Notes under the pieces: generated by a model
What the model saw: the letters and a program-made list of their open reading frames with translations, nothing else
Database searches by the model: none
Told to the model about the DNA's origin: nothing
DNA from: B73-G16 sp964611295
GTDB taxonomy: Bacteria; Desulfobacterota; B13-G15
Assembly (NCBI GenBank): GCA_964611295.1
Contig: CAZSWV010000003.1
Coordinates: 62,001-126,000 of the forward strand
Reading direction: 5' to 3'
Length of the DNA: 64,000 nt
Made by a program: the position numbers and the translations under genes
Part shown: one piece after another, positions 25,785-33,767 of the stretch
How the letters are laid out: the number at the start of each line of letters is the position of its first letter
Numbering within the stretch: the first letter of the stretch is position 1

Positions 25785-27349
25785 ACCTCATACTCCCCTA
25801 AGGACTTCACCAAGGCTGCCCTTTCCCTTAAGGCCTCAAGGGCCCTCTCCAACTTTCCCCTTTCTTCAGGGACCTCAAGGTCCACAAAGAACACATATTC
25901 CCATCGCGAACCCTTAAGAGGCCTAGAGACTATCCTGGTGAGGTTTATGCCCTCACGGGCAAAGGGTTCAAGGGCCCTGTGCAACGTCCCTGGGACATGG
26001 GGCAAAAGGAAACAAAGGCTCGCCTTCTTTGGATGTAAACCCCCTCCAAGGGGCTTTTTCCCCATCAGGAAAAAGCGCGTAACGTTGTCACTTGCGGTTT
26101 CTATGGACCCTGAAAGGACCTTGAGGCCGTATATACGGGCTGCCTGAGGCGCAAGCACTGCAGCCCCTTCCCCATCCTTCGAGGCCAAAAGGGCGGCCTT
26201 GGCCGTACTTTCGGTCTGGATCAACTCGGCCTGCGGGTAGTTCGCCTCAAGCCACCTCCTACACTGTGCCAAGGCCTGCCAATGGGAGTAGATCCTCCTC
26301 ACCTTTGAAGGATCCCCCAATGGACTGGCAAGGACATATGAAACTTCAAGGGAGATTTCCAATAGGACCTTCAAGGACGTCTCGAAAAGTAGGTCGTGCG
26401 TCTCGTTGACCATACCCTCCAGGGAGTTCTCTACTGGCACAATCCCATAATCGGCATCCCCTCTTTCCACCACCCCAAAGACCTCTTTAAGGCTCAAAAC
26501 AGGGACAAGTTCCCAGTCCTCTCCCTTTACCCTAAGGGCCGCAAGGTGGCTAAAGGTCCCTTCTGGACCAAGGTAGACAAGCCTCGGTCGCCCCTTGGGA
26601 TGGAAGCTGTCCTTGAGGCTTCTGAAAAGGCTGTGGAACCCCTCCTTTTGCTCCATGAGCTGCACCACCCTCTTGAACTCCTCAAGAAACCCCTCCAATG
26701 ACCCTTGTGCCCATGGGTTCATAAGGACCATTTGTCTATACATCTCCGGGTCATCCCCTAGGATCCCCCGTAAAAGTCCCATCCTTTTGCGGAAGCCCAC
26801 TGTGAAGAAAGGGGAAAGCCGCTGTAGGTCAAACTTAATCGCCATAGAACCGAGGACAAGGTTCGAAAGGTGATGGACCGCCTGTACTAAGGCCATGGCC
26901 TTGTCGTGCTCTTCAGGGGTGGAAAGGACTACCTTTAGGCCACCTCTTTCAAACAACAGGCGCATCTCCTCCAACCACCTCTTCGTGCGTGCAGGGCAAA
27001 GGCATATGGCAAGGTCATCCAAAAGCCCATCCCTAGGGCCAAAGAGGGGGTGGGCTCCTATTACCTCTGAGCGACTCGCTTCTAACATCCATTTGATGGG
27101 GAGCGCCTTTACGGAGCAAAGGTCCATGAAAAGGGCATCTTCCCGAAGATGCGGTCCAACCTCCTTTATGACCCCTTCTGCCGCAGAGAGGGGGACCGAA
27201 ACGAGGACCACATCGAGGGTCGGTACCACTTCACCAGGGTCCACCCCGGATGTTTCGTCCCAGACCAAGACCTCGAGGCCTTGGCGCTTGAAAAACCCTT
27301 CGAACCACCTTCCCATTTTCCCTGTCCCACCTACAATCCCTATCCGCAT
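25775..27349 (-). CDS. Fusion: prephenate dehydrogenase plus prephenate dehydratase with ACT domain
   Basis: 524 residues. Residues 1 to about 255 form a TyrA dehydrogenase: Rossmann motif IGIVGGTGKMGRWF, SVKALP, IGAHPLFGPR and AVHHLS. Residues about 258-440 are PheA: LVYLGPEGTFSH, VPVENSLEGMVNETHD and the catalytic-type TESTAKAA and SDNVTRFFLMG. The end is an ACT domain (HVPGTLHRALEPFAREGINLTRI with ESRP-like SRPLKG), the probable Phe feedback site. ATG at 27349 has AAGGAGG 5 nt upstream. It lacks a chorismate mutase part, which is supplied by the next gene. Archaeoglobus has a related TyrA/AroQ/PheA fusion. Confidence 0.93.
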   Translation of the reverse strand: MRIGIVGGTGKMGRWFEGFFKRQGLEVLVWDETSGVDPGEVVPTLDVVLVSVPLSAAEGVIKEVGPHLREDALFMDLCSVKALPIKWMLEASRSEVIGAHPLFGPRDGLLDDLAICLCPARTKRWLEEMRLLFERGGLKVVLSTPEEHDKAMALVQAVHHLSNLVLGSMAIKFDLQRLSPFFTVGFRKRMGLLRGILGDDPEMYRQMVLMNPWAQGSLEGFLEEFKRVVQLMEQKEGFHSLFRSLKDSFHPKGRPRLVYLGPEGTFSHLAALRVKGEDWELVPVLSLKEVFGVVERGDADYGIVPVENSLEGMVNETHDLLFETSLKVLLEISLEVSYVLASPLGDPSKVRRIYSHWQALAQCRRWLEANYPQAELIQTESTAKAALLASKDGEGAAVLAPQAARIYGLKVLSGSIETASDNVTRFFLMGKKPLGGGLHPKKASLCFLLPHVPGTLHRALEPFAREGINLTRIVSRPLKGSRWEYVFFVDLEVPEERGKLERALEALRERAALVKSLGEYEVWM

Positions 27350-28572
27350 AGGGCCTCCTTGAGCTCTTGGAAGAGGGACCAAAACTCCGGGAAGGACTTC
27401 TTCACACATCCCCCATCCACAACCCTTATCCCTTCCACCTTCAAGGAGGCAATGGCAAAGGCCATGGCTATCCTATGGTCCCCAAAGGGGTCTATGACAC
27501 ATGGCCTTATCTCCTTTTGGCCCTCTATCTTTAAGCTGTCTTCGGCGCACGAAACCTTAACCCCCATCGCCCTCAGGTTGGCTTCCAAGGCCGCTATACG
27601 ATCTGATTCCTTTAGCCGCAAGTGGCCTATCCCTTTTATGAAGGTCTCACCCTCTGCAAAGGCCGCAGCCACAGCCAAAGCAGGGACCGCATCCGGCATC
27701 TCTCCCATCTCTACTTCCACCCCCTTGAGATCTCTACCCCTAAGGGAGATCCCGTCTTCTCCCTCAACTACCTCACAGCCCATCCGTTTAAGCACCTCTA
27801 CGAACCCTAGATCCGGATGAAAACCCCGGGGGTTGAGTCCCCTCACCTTCACCCATCTCCCGGTTATGGCACCTGCAAGGAACACATAGGTGGCAGAAGA
27901 GGGATCAGGAGGTACGTGGTAAACTGTAGGCTTAAAGCCTCCCTTGGGTACAAAGAAGCCCCCGTCCTTTTCGATAACCCTAAGGCCAAAGGCCTCCATT
28001 ACCTCAAGCGTCACAAGGACGTAAGGCCAAGAGACCTTTTTGCCTTCCGGTTCGATAAAGGATTCCCTTTCCGCATAAGGAGCAATTAGAAGCAGGGCCG
28101 AAAGGAACTGGCTGCTTTGGGAACAATCCACCCAATTCCCACCACCTCTTGGCACCGAACCCTTTACCAGTACAGGCGGAAACCCTTCCCGATCCTCTAC
28201 CTTTACCCCCCAACGTCTGAGGGCTTCTGTCAAAGGACCTATGGGCCTTTGGTGAAGCCTTTTCTCCCCTACGAGCAAGACCTCACCCTCTGAAAGGGTC
28301 GAGACCGCGGTGAGGAGGCGAAGGGAGGTACCTGAGTTCCCTAAAAAGAGGGGTTTCTGGGGGACCTTAAGCCTCCCACCTGTGCCCCTCACCAGGAGTC
28401 CTTCCTCCGTTTCCTCCACCAGGGCCCCAAGGTCCTGTATGGCCTCAAGGGTCAAAAGGGTGTCTTCGGATCTAAGCCATCCCTTCAAAAGGCTTTCACC
28501 CTGGGCCAAAAGGGCACATATCATGGCCCTATGGGTATGGCTCTTTGAGCCCGGTAATGTCACTTCGAACAT
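27340..28572 (-). CDS. aroA: 3-phosphoshikimate 1-carboxyvinyltransferase (EPSP synthase)
   Basis: 410 residues. PGSKSHTHRAM (normally PGSKS-TNRAL), LFLGNSGTSLRLL, LHQRPIGPL, DCSQSSQFLSALLL, RLKESDRI and FGDHRIAMAFA are all present. The LGNSGTSLR loop replaces the common LGNAGTAMR; the Ser at the Ala position of the glyphosate-insensitivity region is only noted, not interpreted. ATG at 28572 overlaps the aroB' stop (TGATG). It overlaps tyrA-pheA by 10 nt. Confidence 0.96.
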   Translation of the reverse strand: MFEVTLPGSKSHTHRAMICALLAQGESLLKGWLRSEDTLLTLEAIQDLGALVEETEEGLLVRGTGGRLKVPQKPLFLGNSGTSLRLLTAVSTLSEGEVLLVGEKRLHQRPIGPLTEALRRWGVKVEDREGFPPVLVKGSVPRGGGNWVDCSQSSQFLSALLLIAPYAERESFIEPEGKKVSWPYVLVTLEVMEAFGLRVIEKDGGFFVPKGGFKPTVYHVPPDPSSATYVFLAGAITGRWVKVRGLNPRGFHPDLGFVEVLKRMGCEVVEGEDGISLRGRDLKGVEVEMGEMPDAVPALAVAAAFAEGETFIKGIGHLRLKESDRIAALEANLRAMGVKVSCAEDSLKIEGQKEIRPCVIDPFGDHRIAMAFAIASLKVEGIRVVDGGCVKKSFPEFWSLFQELKEALCG

Positions 28573-29567
28573 CACCTTTCCACGATCGTCTCGTCTATTT
28601 TGTGTCCAAAATGCCTTGCACCGTCTTCGAGGTGGACCAAAACCACATCGCCCTTTTTAAGGTCCACCACTGAACGCCCTTTCCCCTCTGGGGCGGTCAG
28701 ACAGATGGTCTCGGCGTTTTGCAAGATGGTGGAAAAGACCTCCCCACGTGCCACGGCCTTCACCAAAACCAGAGGGCGCCTCTCGATTTTGACCCTTCCA
28801 ACCACTGCCCTTTGGCTTTTGCCCCTGTAGTCGGTGACAAGGACTTCATCCCCTGCCTTAAGCTCGCTCAAGTACCTGGTCCTCCCATCTGGGGCCTTCA
28901 CGTAAGCGTGGACGCACCCTGCGTTGACCCTGAAAGGCCTGGGGTCGACATAGGGGTTTTCGAAGACCTCCGCATGTACCAGGAAGAAGGCCCGTGAGGT
29001 ATTCCCCACAAGGACCCCCTGGCCTTCCTTCAAGGTGGAGCAAGTATCCACACAAACCCTATCCCCCATCCCAAGGGGTTTTACCTCGATGACCTCTGCT
29101 TCCTCTAGGTCCACCGCTTCTCCTTCCTCCTTAAGGGCCTTGAGGATCTCCTTCAGCTCAAGGGGGTCATAGACGTGTACCAGTAGCCTCTTTACCCCCT
29201 TCTCCAATACCCCTGAGAGCAAACAGGCCTCCTCCTTGGACTTCACCTCGGCGATGACGTTTTCAGTCCTTGCTACCAAGTTCTCAAAGGGTATGACCTT
29301 CCAATCTTTCGTCTTCACTATGACCAGTTGGGCCTTTGCCCTCTTCACTATCTCCTCCTCGTCTTCTCGCGACTTGATCTCAAGTTCCACCACGTCCACC
29401 CCTAGTTTGAGATCCCCCTCAGGGCCCACCACCGTTACAAGGCCCATCTTCTTTACCTCCTTTTCAAACCCTTGGGGGACCATAACCCCGTCGGCACCGC
29501 CCTCAAGGGCAGCGCTGACAAGCCTTTTGTCCCATGGATCAACCCTAACCCATATCTCCCTCCCCAT
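28572..29567 (-). CDS. aroB': 3-dehydroquinate synthase II (archaeal type)
   Basis: 331 residues matching the MJ1249 family. Recognisable parts are EIWVRVDPWDKRLVSAALEGG at the start, GVDVVELEIKS, MGDRVCVDTCSTLKEGQGVLVGN, FRVNAGCVHAYVKAPDGRTRYLSEL and LQNAETICL near the end. It oxidatively deaminates and cyclises ADH to 3-dehydroquinate with NAD+, replacing classical AroB. Second gene of the aro operon, 3 nt after the aldolase-like first gene; the pair defines the DAHP-independent entry to the shikimate pathway. Confidence 0.96.
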   Translation of the reverse strand: MGREIWVRVDPWDKRLVSAALEGGADGVMVPQGFEKEVKKMGLVTVVGPEGDLKLGVDVVELEIKSREDEEEIVKRAKAQLVIVKTKDWKVIPFENLVARTENVIAEVKSKEEACLLSGVLEKGVKRLLVHVYDPLELKEILKALKEEGEAVDLEEAEVIEVKPLGMGDRVCVDTCSTLKEGQGVLVGNTSRAFFLVHAEVFENPYVDPRPFRVNAGCVHAYVKAPDGRTRYLSELKAGDEVLVTDYRGKSQRAVVGRVKIERRPLVLVKAVARGEVFSTILQNAETICLTAPEGKGRSVVDLKKGDVVLVHLEDGARHFGHKIDETIVER

Positions 29568-29570
29568 GGC

Positions 29571-30359
29571 TCAACCTCCTAACAGCTCAAGGGCCTCTTT
29601 TAGGCCTGCCCCACCATGGACGATGGCCCTCAAGGCCTCGAGGATCCTTTGGGGGGTTTCATGCTGGAAGACATTTCTGCCGATGGAGATCCCTGCTGCA
29701 CCTGCCTCCATGGCACCTACGACCATCTCCAAAAGTTCCCTATCGCTTGACACCTTAGGCCCCCCTGCAATCACCACTGGGACAAAACACCCTTGGACAA
29801 CCCGTCTGAAACTCTTGGGGTCTCCTGTGTAAGGGACCTTCACCACATCTGCCCCAAGTTCGGCGCCAAGACGTGCTCCATGGGCTATGAGCTCGGGATC
29901 AAAGGGGTCTTTCACCGTCTTGCCCCTTGGATAGATCATGGCCAAGACCGGAATCCCCCATTTGGAAGCCTCCTCTGTAACCCTCCCCAGGTCCTTTACC
30001 ATCTCCCGGTCCATGTCGTCGCCCAAGTTTATGTGCACCGATACCCCGTCTGCCCCAAGCCTCAAGGCCTCTTCTACCCCTGAAACCAGCACCTTCGCGT
30101 TAGGATAAGGGGAAAAGGAATGGCTCGCCGAAAGGTGCACTATCACCCCGCAGGTAGGCTCAAATGCCCCCTCAAGGGCCTTGAGAACTCCTTTGTGGAT
30201 GACAAGGGCGTCGGCCCCTTCCTGGACACGCCTTAGGGCCTGGGCCATGTCCTCAAGACCCTCTACAGGACCTGACGTAACTCCGTGATCCATGGGGACA
30301 ATGACCGTCTTCGGTGGATCCCCTTTGAAGATCCTCCTCCATCGCAACCCCTTGCCCAT
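29571..30359 (-). CDS. 2-amino-3,7-dideoxy-D-threo-hept-6-ulosonate (ADH) synthase
   Basis: 262 residues of the class I fructose-bisphosphate-aldolase (DhnA/MJ0400) family. TVIVPMDHGVTSGP is the start signature; Asp and the Schiff-base Lys lie in ADVVKVPYTGDP; VIAGGPKVSSDRELLEMV and GISIGRNVFQH complete the barrel. It would join a deoxyketohexose phosphate to aspartate semialdehyde, giving the substrate of AroB'. ATG at 30359 follows AAGGAGGAGGAG; GTG at 30377 has no ribosome binding site and lies in the attenuator U-tract. First structural gene after the aromatic leader. Confidence 0.93.
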   Translation of the reverse strand: MGKGLRWRRIFKGDPPKTVIVPMDHGVTSGPVEGLEDMAQALRRVQEGADALVIHKGVLKALEGAFEPTCGVIVHLSASHSFSPYPNAKVLVSGVEEALRLGADGVSVHINLGDDMDREMVKDLGRVTEEASKWGIPVLAMIYPRGKTVKDPFDPELIAHGARLGAELGADVVKVPYTGDPKSFRRVVQGCFVPVVIAGGPKVSSDRELLEMVVGAMEAGAAGISIGRNVFQHETPQRILEALRAIVHGGAGLKEALELLGG

Positions 30360-30377
30360 CTCCTCCTCCTTGCCCAC

Positions 30378-30419
30378 AAAATTAAAAGGGGCCGTGAGGT
30401 GTCTTGCCTCACGGCCCCT
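30378..30419 (-). terminator. aro attenuator terminator
   Basis: On the minus strand GGGGCCGTGAGG (30418-30407) pairs with CCTCACGGCCCC (30399-30388) around the 7-nt loop CAAGACA, extended by one A-U pair (30419-30387), and runs into TTTTAATTTT (30387-30378). It lies 19 nt before the ADH synthase start, so it must be bypassed for aro operon expression. Confidence 0.92.
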
Positions 30420-30499
30420 CTATAAAACAGAAGGGCCGTGGGCGCTTACCCCGCCCACGGCCCTTCTGGCTTACTCCGCCACCTCAGCCGTGGGCGGAG
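30378..30499 (-). promoter_or_regulatory. aro operon attenuator with alternative pairings
   Basis: Minus-strand read-out. A small hairpin pairs 30499-30490 with 30482-30474 (one bulged C). Hairpin 3:4 pairs 30468-30452 with 30444-30428, a perfect 17 bp around GGGTAAG. Hairpin 5:6 is the terminator. Alternatives: segment 2 (30499-30486) pairs for 14 bp with segment 3 (30462-30449), and segment 4 (30440-30430) pairs for 11 bp (one G-U) with segment 5 (30420-30410). The leader stop codon (30486-30484) is at the edge of segment 2. A ribosome finishing the peptide would mask segment 2 and allow 3:4 and termination, while a ribosome stalled upstream in the aromatic codons would allow 2:3, 4:5 and read-through. 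Confidence 0.88.
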
Positions 30500-30555
30500 C
30501 CCCCGGCCCAGTAATAAAAGTAAAACCAATAACCCTTGCCCTTTACCTGCACCAT
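30484..30555 (-). CDS. aro operon leader peptide with an eight-residue aromatic run
   Basis: A 23-residue frame, ATG at 30555 and TGA at 30486-30484. Residues 9-16 are YWFYFYYW, encoded at 30531-30508: four Tyr, two Phe and two Trp codons with no other residue between. It starts about 12 nt from the predicted transcription start. AAAGGAG abuts the ATG; the next codon is GTG (30552), which would be spaced 3 nt from that site and is an alternative start. Composition and position show that it senses charging of the three aromatic tRNAs. I know no named leader peptide of this kind, so no symbol is given. Confidence 0.87.
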   Translation of the reverse strand: MVQVKGKGYWFYFYYWAGGSAHG

Positions 30556-30573
30556 CTCCTTTGCCTCGTTTTT

Positions 30574-30601
30574 ATTTTAGCTTAAGCCCTTCACCTGTCA
30601 A
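30574..30601 (-). promoter_or_regulatory. aro operon promoter
   Basis: Minus strand: perfect TTGACA at 30601-30596, 16 bp spacer, TAAAAT (5 of 6) at 30579-30574. The start is predicted near 30567. The -35 box overlaps the last codons of the upstream CYTH gene on the same strand. Confidence 0.75.
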
Positions 30602-31121
30602 GCCCTTCTTTAAGGAGCATCTCGAGGTAGGACTCACGTATCAAAGGGCCCTTTACCCCTAAATCCTCCAAGAGCGTAAGCGCTTCTCCCATCAACGCCT
30701 TGTAGTCCCCTTCTGCCTTTGCTTCTACCTCTATGAACTCCCCAAGACCTTGAACTTCATCAAGACAGATTAAGAAGCCCTTAAATTGGTAAGTCTCCCG
30801 ACGTTTTCTCACCCGGCCTATTTCCGTAAAACCTAGCCGTCTCAAGATCTCCTTCATGGAGCGCCAATCCCCCACCTCCACCTCGATCTCTTCGCGGGTC
30901 TTGCTTAGGGCATCAAGCCTTGGCCCCTTATAGGTAAGGGCGCATTTGCTACCCCTAAGCCTTAGCCTCAGCGCTTCATCGGTCTCGGAAAAGTCCCTTA
31001 TCGGTGACCGGAAATAAAGGTCCTCTTCCTCTCCCCTTTCCAAAAGCCGCGCTCCTTTCTCAAGGAGCTTTTCCCTAACCAAGTCAAGTCTTGCTCTAAG
31101 CTTTAACTCTACCTCTAGCAT
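30591..31121 (-). CDS. CYTH domain protein (class IV adenylate cyclase / triphosphatase-like)
   Basis: 176 residues. It begins with the CYTH metal-binding signature as EVELKLR and continues with the tunnel pattern: LYFRSP, ALRLRLRGSKCALTYKGPR, REEIEVEV, RRETYQFKGFLICLDEVQGLGEFIEVE and ESYLEMLL. The family holds CyaB-like cyclases, thiamine-triphosphatases and inorganic triphosphatases. The VQGLGEFIEVE segment with adjacent Asp/Glu is close to the CyaB-like subgroup, but activity cannot be assigned. Same strand as the aro operon, which has its own promoter at its 3' end. Confidence 0.88.
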   Translation of the reverse strand: MLEVELKLRARLDLVREKLLEKGARLLERGEEEDLYFRSPIRDFSETDEALRLRLRGSKCALTYKGPRLDALSKTREEIEVEVGDWRSMKEILRRLGFTEIGRVRKRRETYQFKGFLICLDEVQGLGEFIEVEAKAEGDYKALMGEALTLLEDLGVKGPLIRESYLEMLLKEGLDR

Positions 31122-31168
31122 CCCTTGCCCTTTTTAGACCTACTGGGTTAAGATCCTTTCCCAAACAG

Positions 31169-31174
31169 TATAAT
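31169..31174 (+). promoter_or_regulatory. -10 box upstream of the SDR gene
   Basis: A perfect TATAAT in the 70-bp divergent region, without a convincing -35 at 16-18 bp (best is TTAAGA at 15 bp). It directly precedes the purine-rich ribosome binding site GGAGGAGGAGAG of the gene at 31192, so the message would have a very short leader. Confidence 0.4.
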
Positions 31175-31191
31175 CCGGAGGAGGAGAGAGG

Positions 31192-31959
31192 ATGAAGCTC
31201 AAAGGTAAGGTGGCTATAGTCACCGGGGCCAGCCGTGGGATAGGGAAGGCCATAGCCATAGGCTTTGCGAAAGAGGGGGCCTCTGTGGTGGTGGCCGCAA
31301 GGACCGACGCCCCAAAGGAGGGAAGACCCGAGGGGACCATCTACGATACGGTCAAGGAGATAGAGTCCTTCGGAGGCATAGCCTTGCCTGTAAAGTGCGA
31401 CGTGACCGATGAGGAAAGCGTGAACAAGATGGTGGAGACGGCGGTCTCCCGTTTCGGAGGCATTGACATACTGGTCAACAACGCCGGGGTGGCTTTCCCC
31501 GTACCCATCCTCGAAACCACCCTTAAACAGTGGGAGCTTGCCTTGAAGGTGAACCTCACAGGCGCCTTCTTGTGCACAAAGGCCGTGGTCCCTCATATGA
31601 TAAGGCGCGGGGGTGGCAGCATTATAAACATCTCAAGCCTTGCGGCAGACGAAAAAGACCTGGGAACGGTCTTCACAGGCCTTGCCTATGCGGTAGCCAA
31701 AGCAGCCCTCGACCGCTTTACCTATGGCCTCGCCACAGAGTTAGGCAGATACAACATCGCGGTGAACGCCTTAAAACCCAAACAACCTGTAGATACCGAG
31801 GGGATGCGGTTCTGGGTTAAAGAAGAAGAAAGGAAAGGGTGGGGACCGCCTGATAAGATGGTCAAATGCGCTATCTTTTTGGCCATGCAGGACGCCAAGG
31901 GCGTTACCGGCCAGGTGGTCACTGACCAAGAGCTCATACTCTGGCACGGTCTAGAATGA
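31192..31959 (+). CDS. Short-chain dehydrogenase/reductase (SDR) family protein
   Basis: 255 residues, classical SDR. NAD(P) motif TGASRGIGKAIA, CDVTDEES, NNAGVAFP, Ser in INISSLAADEKD and catalytic YAVAK (about residues 165-169). The segment VVAARTDAPKEGRPEGTIYDTVKEI, with Arg after the second strand, hints at NADP preference. Catalytic Ser-Tyr-Lys are present, so it is probably active; the substrate is unknown. A strong GGAGGAGGAG precedes ATG. Monocistronic, overlapping the convergent HD-GYP gene by 9 nt. Confidence 0.9.
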   Translation: MKLKGKVAIVTGASRGIGKAIAIGFAKEGASVVVAARTDAPKEGRPEGTIYDTVKEIESFGGIALPVKCDVTDEESVNKMVETAVSRFGGIDILVNNAGVAFPVPILETTLKQWELALKVNLTGAFLCTKAVVPHMIRRGGGSIINISSLAADEKDLGTVFTGLAYAVAKAALDRFTYGLATELGRYNIAVNALKPKQPVDTEGMRFWVKEEERKGWGPPDKMVKCAIFLAMQDAKGVTGQVVTDQELILWHGLE

Positions 31960-33339
31960 TGGATAACCCTGCTCGAACTTGAAACCCTTTTGAAAGGCCT
32001 TAAGACAGGCAGCCACCACCGTAGGGTCGTAGAGGACGCCTTTGTTTTTGTCGATCTCCTCCAAGGCGCTCTCCAGACCAAGGGAGGCCCGGTAAGGCCT
32101 ATGGGAGGTGATGGCTTCCACTACGTCAGCTACCGCTATGATGCGGGCCTCGAGGATGATCTGTTCGCCCTTAAGCCCTCTGGGATACCCGGAGCCGTCA
32201 AGCCTTTCGTGGTGCTGTAATATGGCTTCAGCCACAGGCCATGGAAACTCCACCTCTTTGAGGATCCTGTAACCCAACTCCGGGTGGGCCTTTACAAAGG
32301 CAAACTCTATCGGGTTGAGCTTCCCAGGTTTGTTCAAGACCTCAAGGGGAACACCTAGGCCCTTGCCTATGTCGTGTAAGAGGGCTGCCACCTTTATCCC
32401 CTCCAACCTCTCCTTATCAATCCCCATCTCTTTTGCTATAGCTTCGCTTAACTCTGCCACCCTCTTCTGATGACCTGCGGTGTAAGGCTCCTTTATCTCT
32501 ACAGCTGAAGAGAAGGCCTTGACGATTTGGTAAAGGAGCTTCTTGTATTTCGAAAGGAGCTCTTCCCGTTCCTCTTCGGCCTCTTTGCGCTCGGTTATGT
32601 CAAAAAAGGTCCCGAGCCAGACAAGCTTATCCCCCCATCTTATCCTGGAACTCCGAAGCTCCACCCATCTCCTTCCGCCCCCTTTCTGTAAGATCCTGAA
32701 ATCGTATCTGTCAGGAACCCCTTCGCCCATTTGCCGCTTAAGGGCCCTTTCTTTAACCCTATCCCTGTCCTCTGGGGCGATGACCGTCCATATAGGGTTC
32801 GAAAGGAGCTCCTGTTTTGAATAACCCGTTATCTTCTCCATGGCTCGGTTTACGTAGAGGTGCCTCTCACCGCGATATACGGCTATACCTGCCGAGATGC
32901 CCTCAAGTATATCGTGAAGAAGCCTCTCACTTTCCCTAAGGGCCCTTTGGGCCTCTTCGTTTTCCTTTATCAGCCTTGCGTTTTCCACAGCCCTACGGAT
33001 GGTCTCGGGGAGCCTCTTTATGTGCTTTGGGGTCTTCACCACGTAATCCATAGCGCCCCTCTTTAAGGCCTCCACGGCGAGTTCCTCAGACCCTGTACCA
33101 GTGAGTAACACAACGGGCATAAACGGGTCCTTCTCCCTTACGATCTCAAGCACCTTAAGCCCCTCGAAACCCAATACGTTGAGATCTGTAAGGACCACCG
33201 AGAAATCCATCTTCTCTAGGACTTCTTCCAACTCCTCCCTACATGACACCAACTTGACCTCAAAGCCCTCCTTCGCAAGCACCTCCTCTACTAGTTCCCT
33301 GTCCCAAAGGTTATCCTCAAGATAAAGGACTTTCATCAT
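31951..33339 (-). CDS. Response regulator with PAS and HD-GYP domains
   Basis: 462 residues. Receiver domain at about 1-120 with phosphoacceptor Asp52 (VVLTDLNVLG) and Lys in DYVVKTPKH. PAS plus PAC at about 135-260 (YVNRAMEKITGYSKQELL). HD-GYP at about 280-455: AGHQKRVAELS, ALLHDIGKG, HHERLDGSGYPRGLKG. HD-GYP domains hydrolyse cyclic di-GMP, so the operon's output is probably lowered c-di-GMP in response to the kinase. ATG at 33339 overlaps the preceding stop (ATGATG). Third gene of the signalling operon. Confidence 0.93.
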   Translation of the reverse strand: MMKVLYLEDNLWDRELVEEVLAKEGFEVKLVSCREELEEVLEKMDFSVVLTDLNVLGFEGLKVLEIVREKDPFMPVVLLTGTGSEELAVEALKRGAMDYVVKTPKHIKRLPETIRRAVENARLIKENEEAQRALRESERLLHDILEGISAGIAVYRGERHLYVNRAMEKITGYSKQELLSNPIWTVIAPEDRDRVKERALKRQMGEGVPDRYDFRILQKGGGRRWVELRSSRIRWGDKLVWLGTFFDITERKEAEEEREELLSKYKKLLYQIVKAFSSAVEIKEPYTAGHQKRVAELSEAIAKEMGIDKERLEGIKVAALLHDIGKGLGVPLEVLNKPGKLNPIEFAFVKAHPELGYRILKEVEFPWPVAEAILQHHERLDGSGYPRGLKGEQIILEARIIAVADVVEAITSHRPYRASLGLESALEEIDKNKGVLYDPTVVAACLKAFQKGFKFEQGYPSF

Positions 33340-33767
33340 AGATACTCCCACGGGGTCTTGTTGTAGGTGAGCCAGTAAGACCTTATGGCCTTGGCTATTT
33401 CCCTCATCTCCTTGAAGGACGACGGCTTAACCAGATACCCGTTTGCCCCAGCCTCATAGGCCCTTTTACAATCTTCCTCCTCCTTAGAGGACGTGAGCAC
33501 CAAAACCGGCAGGGCCTTGAAGGAGGGATGGGAACGGAGCCACCTCAAAAATCCAAAGCCGTCTATCCCTGGCAACACGAGGTCCAAGACCACAAGTTTC
33601 GGTATGCCGTAGGGCTGCTTTAGCTCGTCAGGAAGCGCCAACAGGAACTCCATGGCCTTTTCGGCCGTCTCCTTTACGTATATGACTTCCTCATAATTGG
33701 CCTCCCTTAAGGCCAGGGTAAAAAGTTCCGCATCCATGGGATCATCCTCTATCAACAGCACTCCCAA
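33336..33767 (-). CDS. Single-domain response regulator
   Basis: 143 residues, only a receiver domain of the Rcp1-like type: LIEDDPMDAEL acidic pair, phosphoacceptor Asp62 in LVVLDLVLPGIDGFGFL, VLTSS switch and YLVKPSS. With no output domain it may relay phosphate between the upstream kinase and the downstream HD-GYP regulator. TTG at 33767 follows GGAGG by 6 nt and overlaps the kinase gene by 26 nt. Confidence 0.92.
   Translation of the reverse strand: MGVLLIEDDPMDAELFTLALREANYEEVIYVKETAEKAMEFLLALPDELKQPYGIPKLVVLDLVLPGIDGFGFLRWLRSHPSFKALPVLVLTSSKEEEDCKRAYEAGANGYLVKPSSFKEMREIAKAIRSYWLTYNKTPWEYL

Noticed and set aside
30421..30500. Perfect inverted repeats as mobile-element ends or a CRISPR-like repeat
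   Set aside because: They are single-copy stem arms that pair with each other and with the terminator arm in an attenuator; no transposase or spacer pattern is present.
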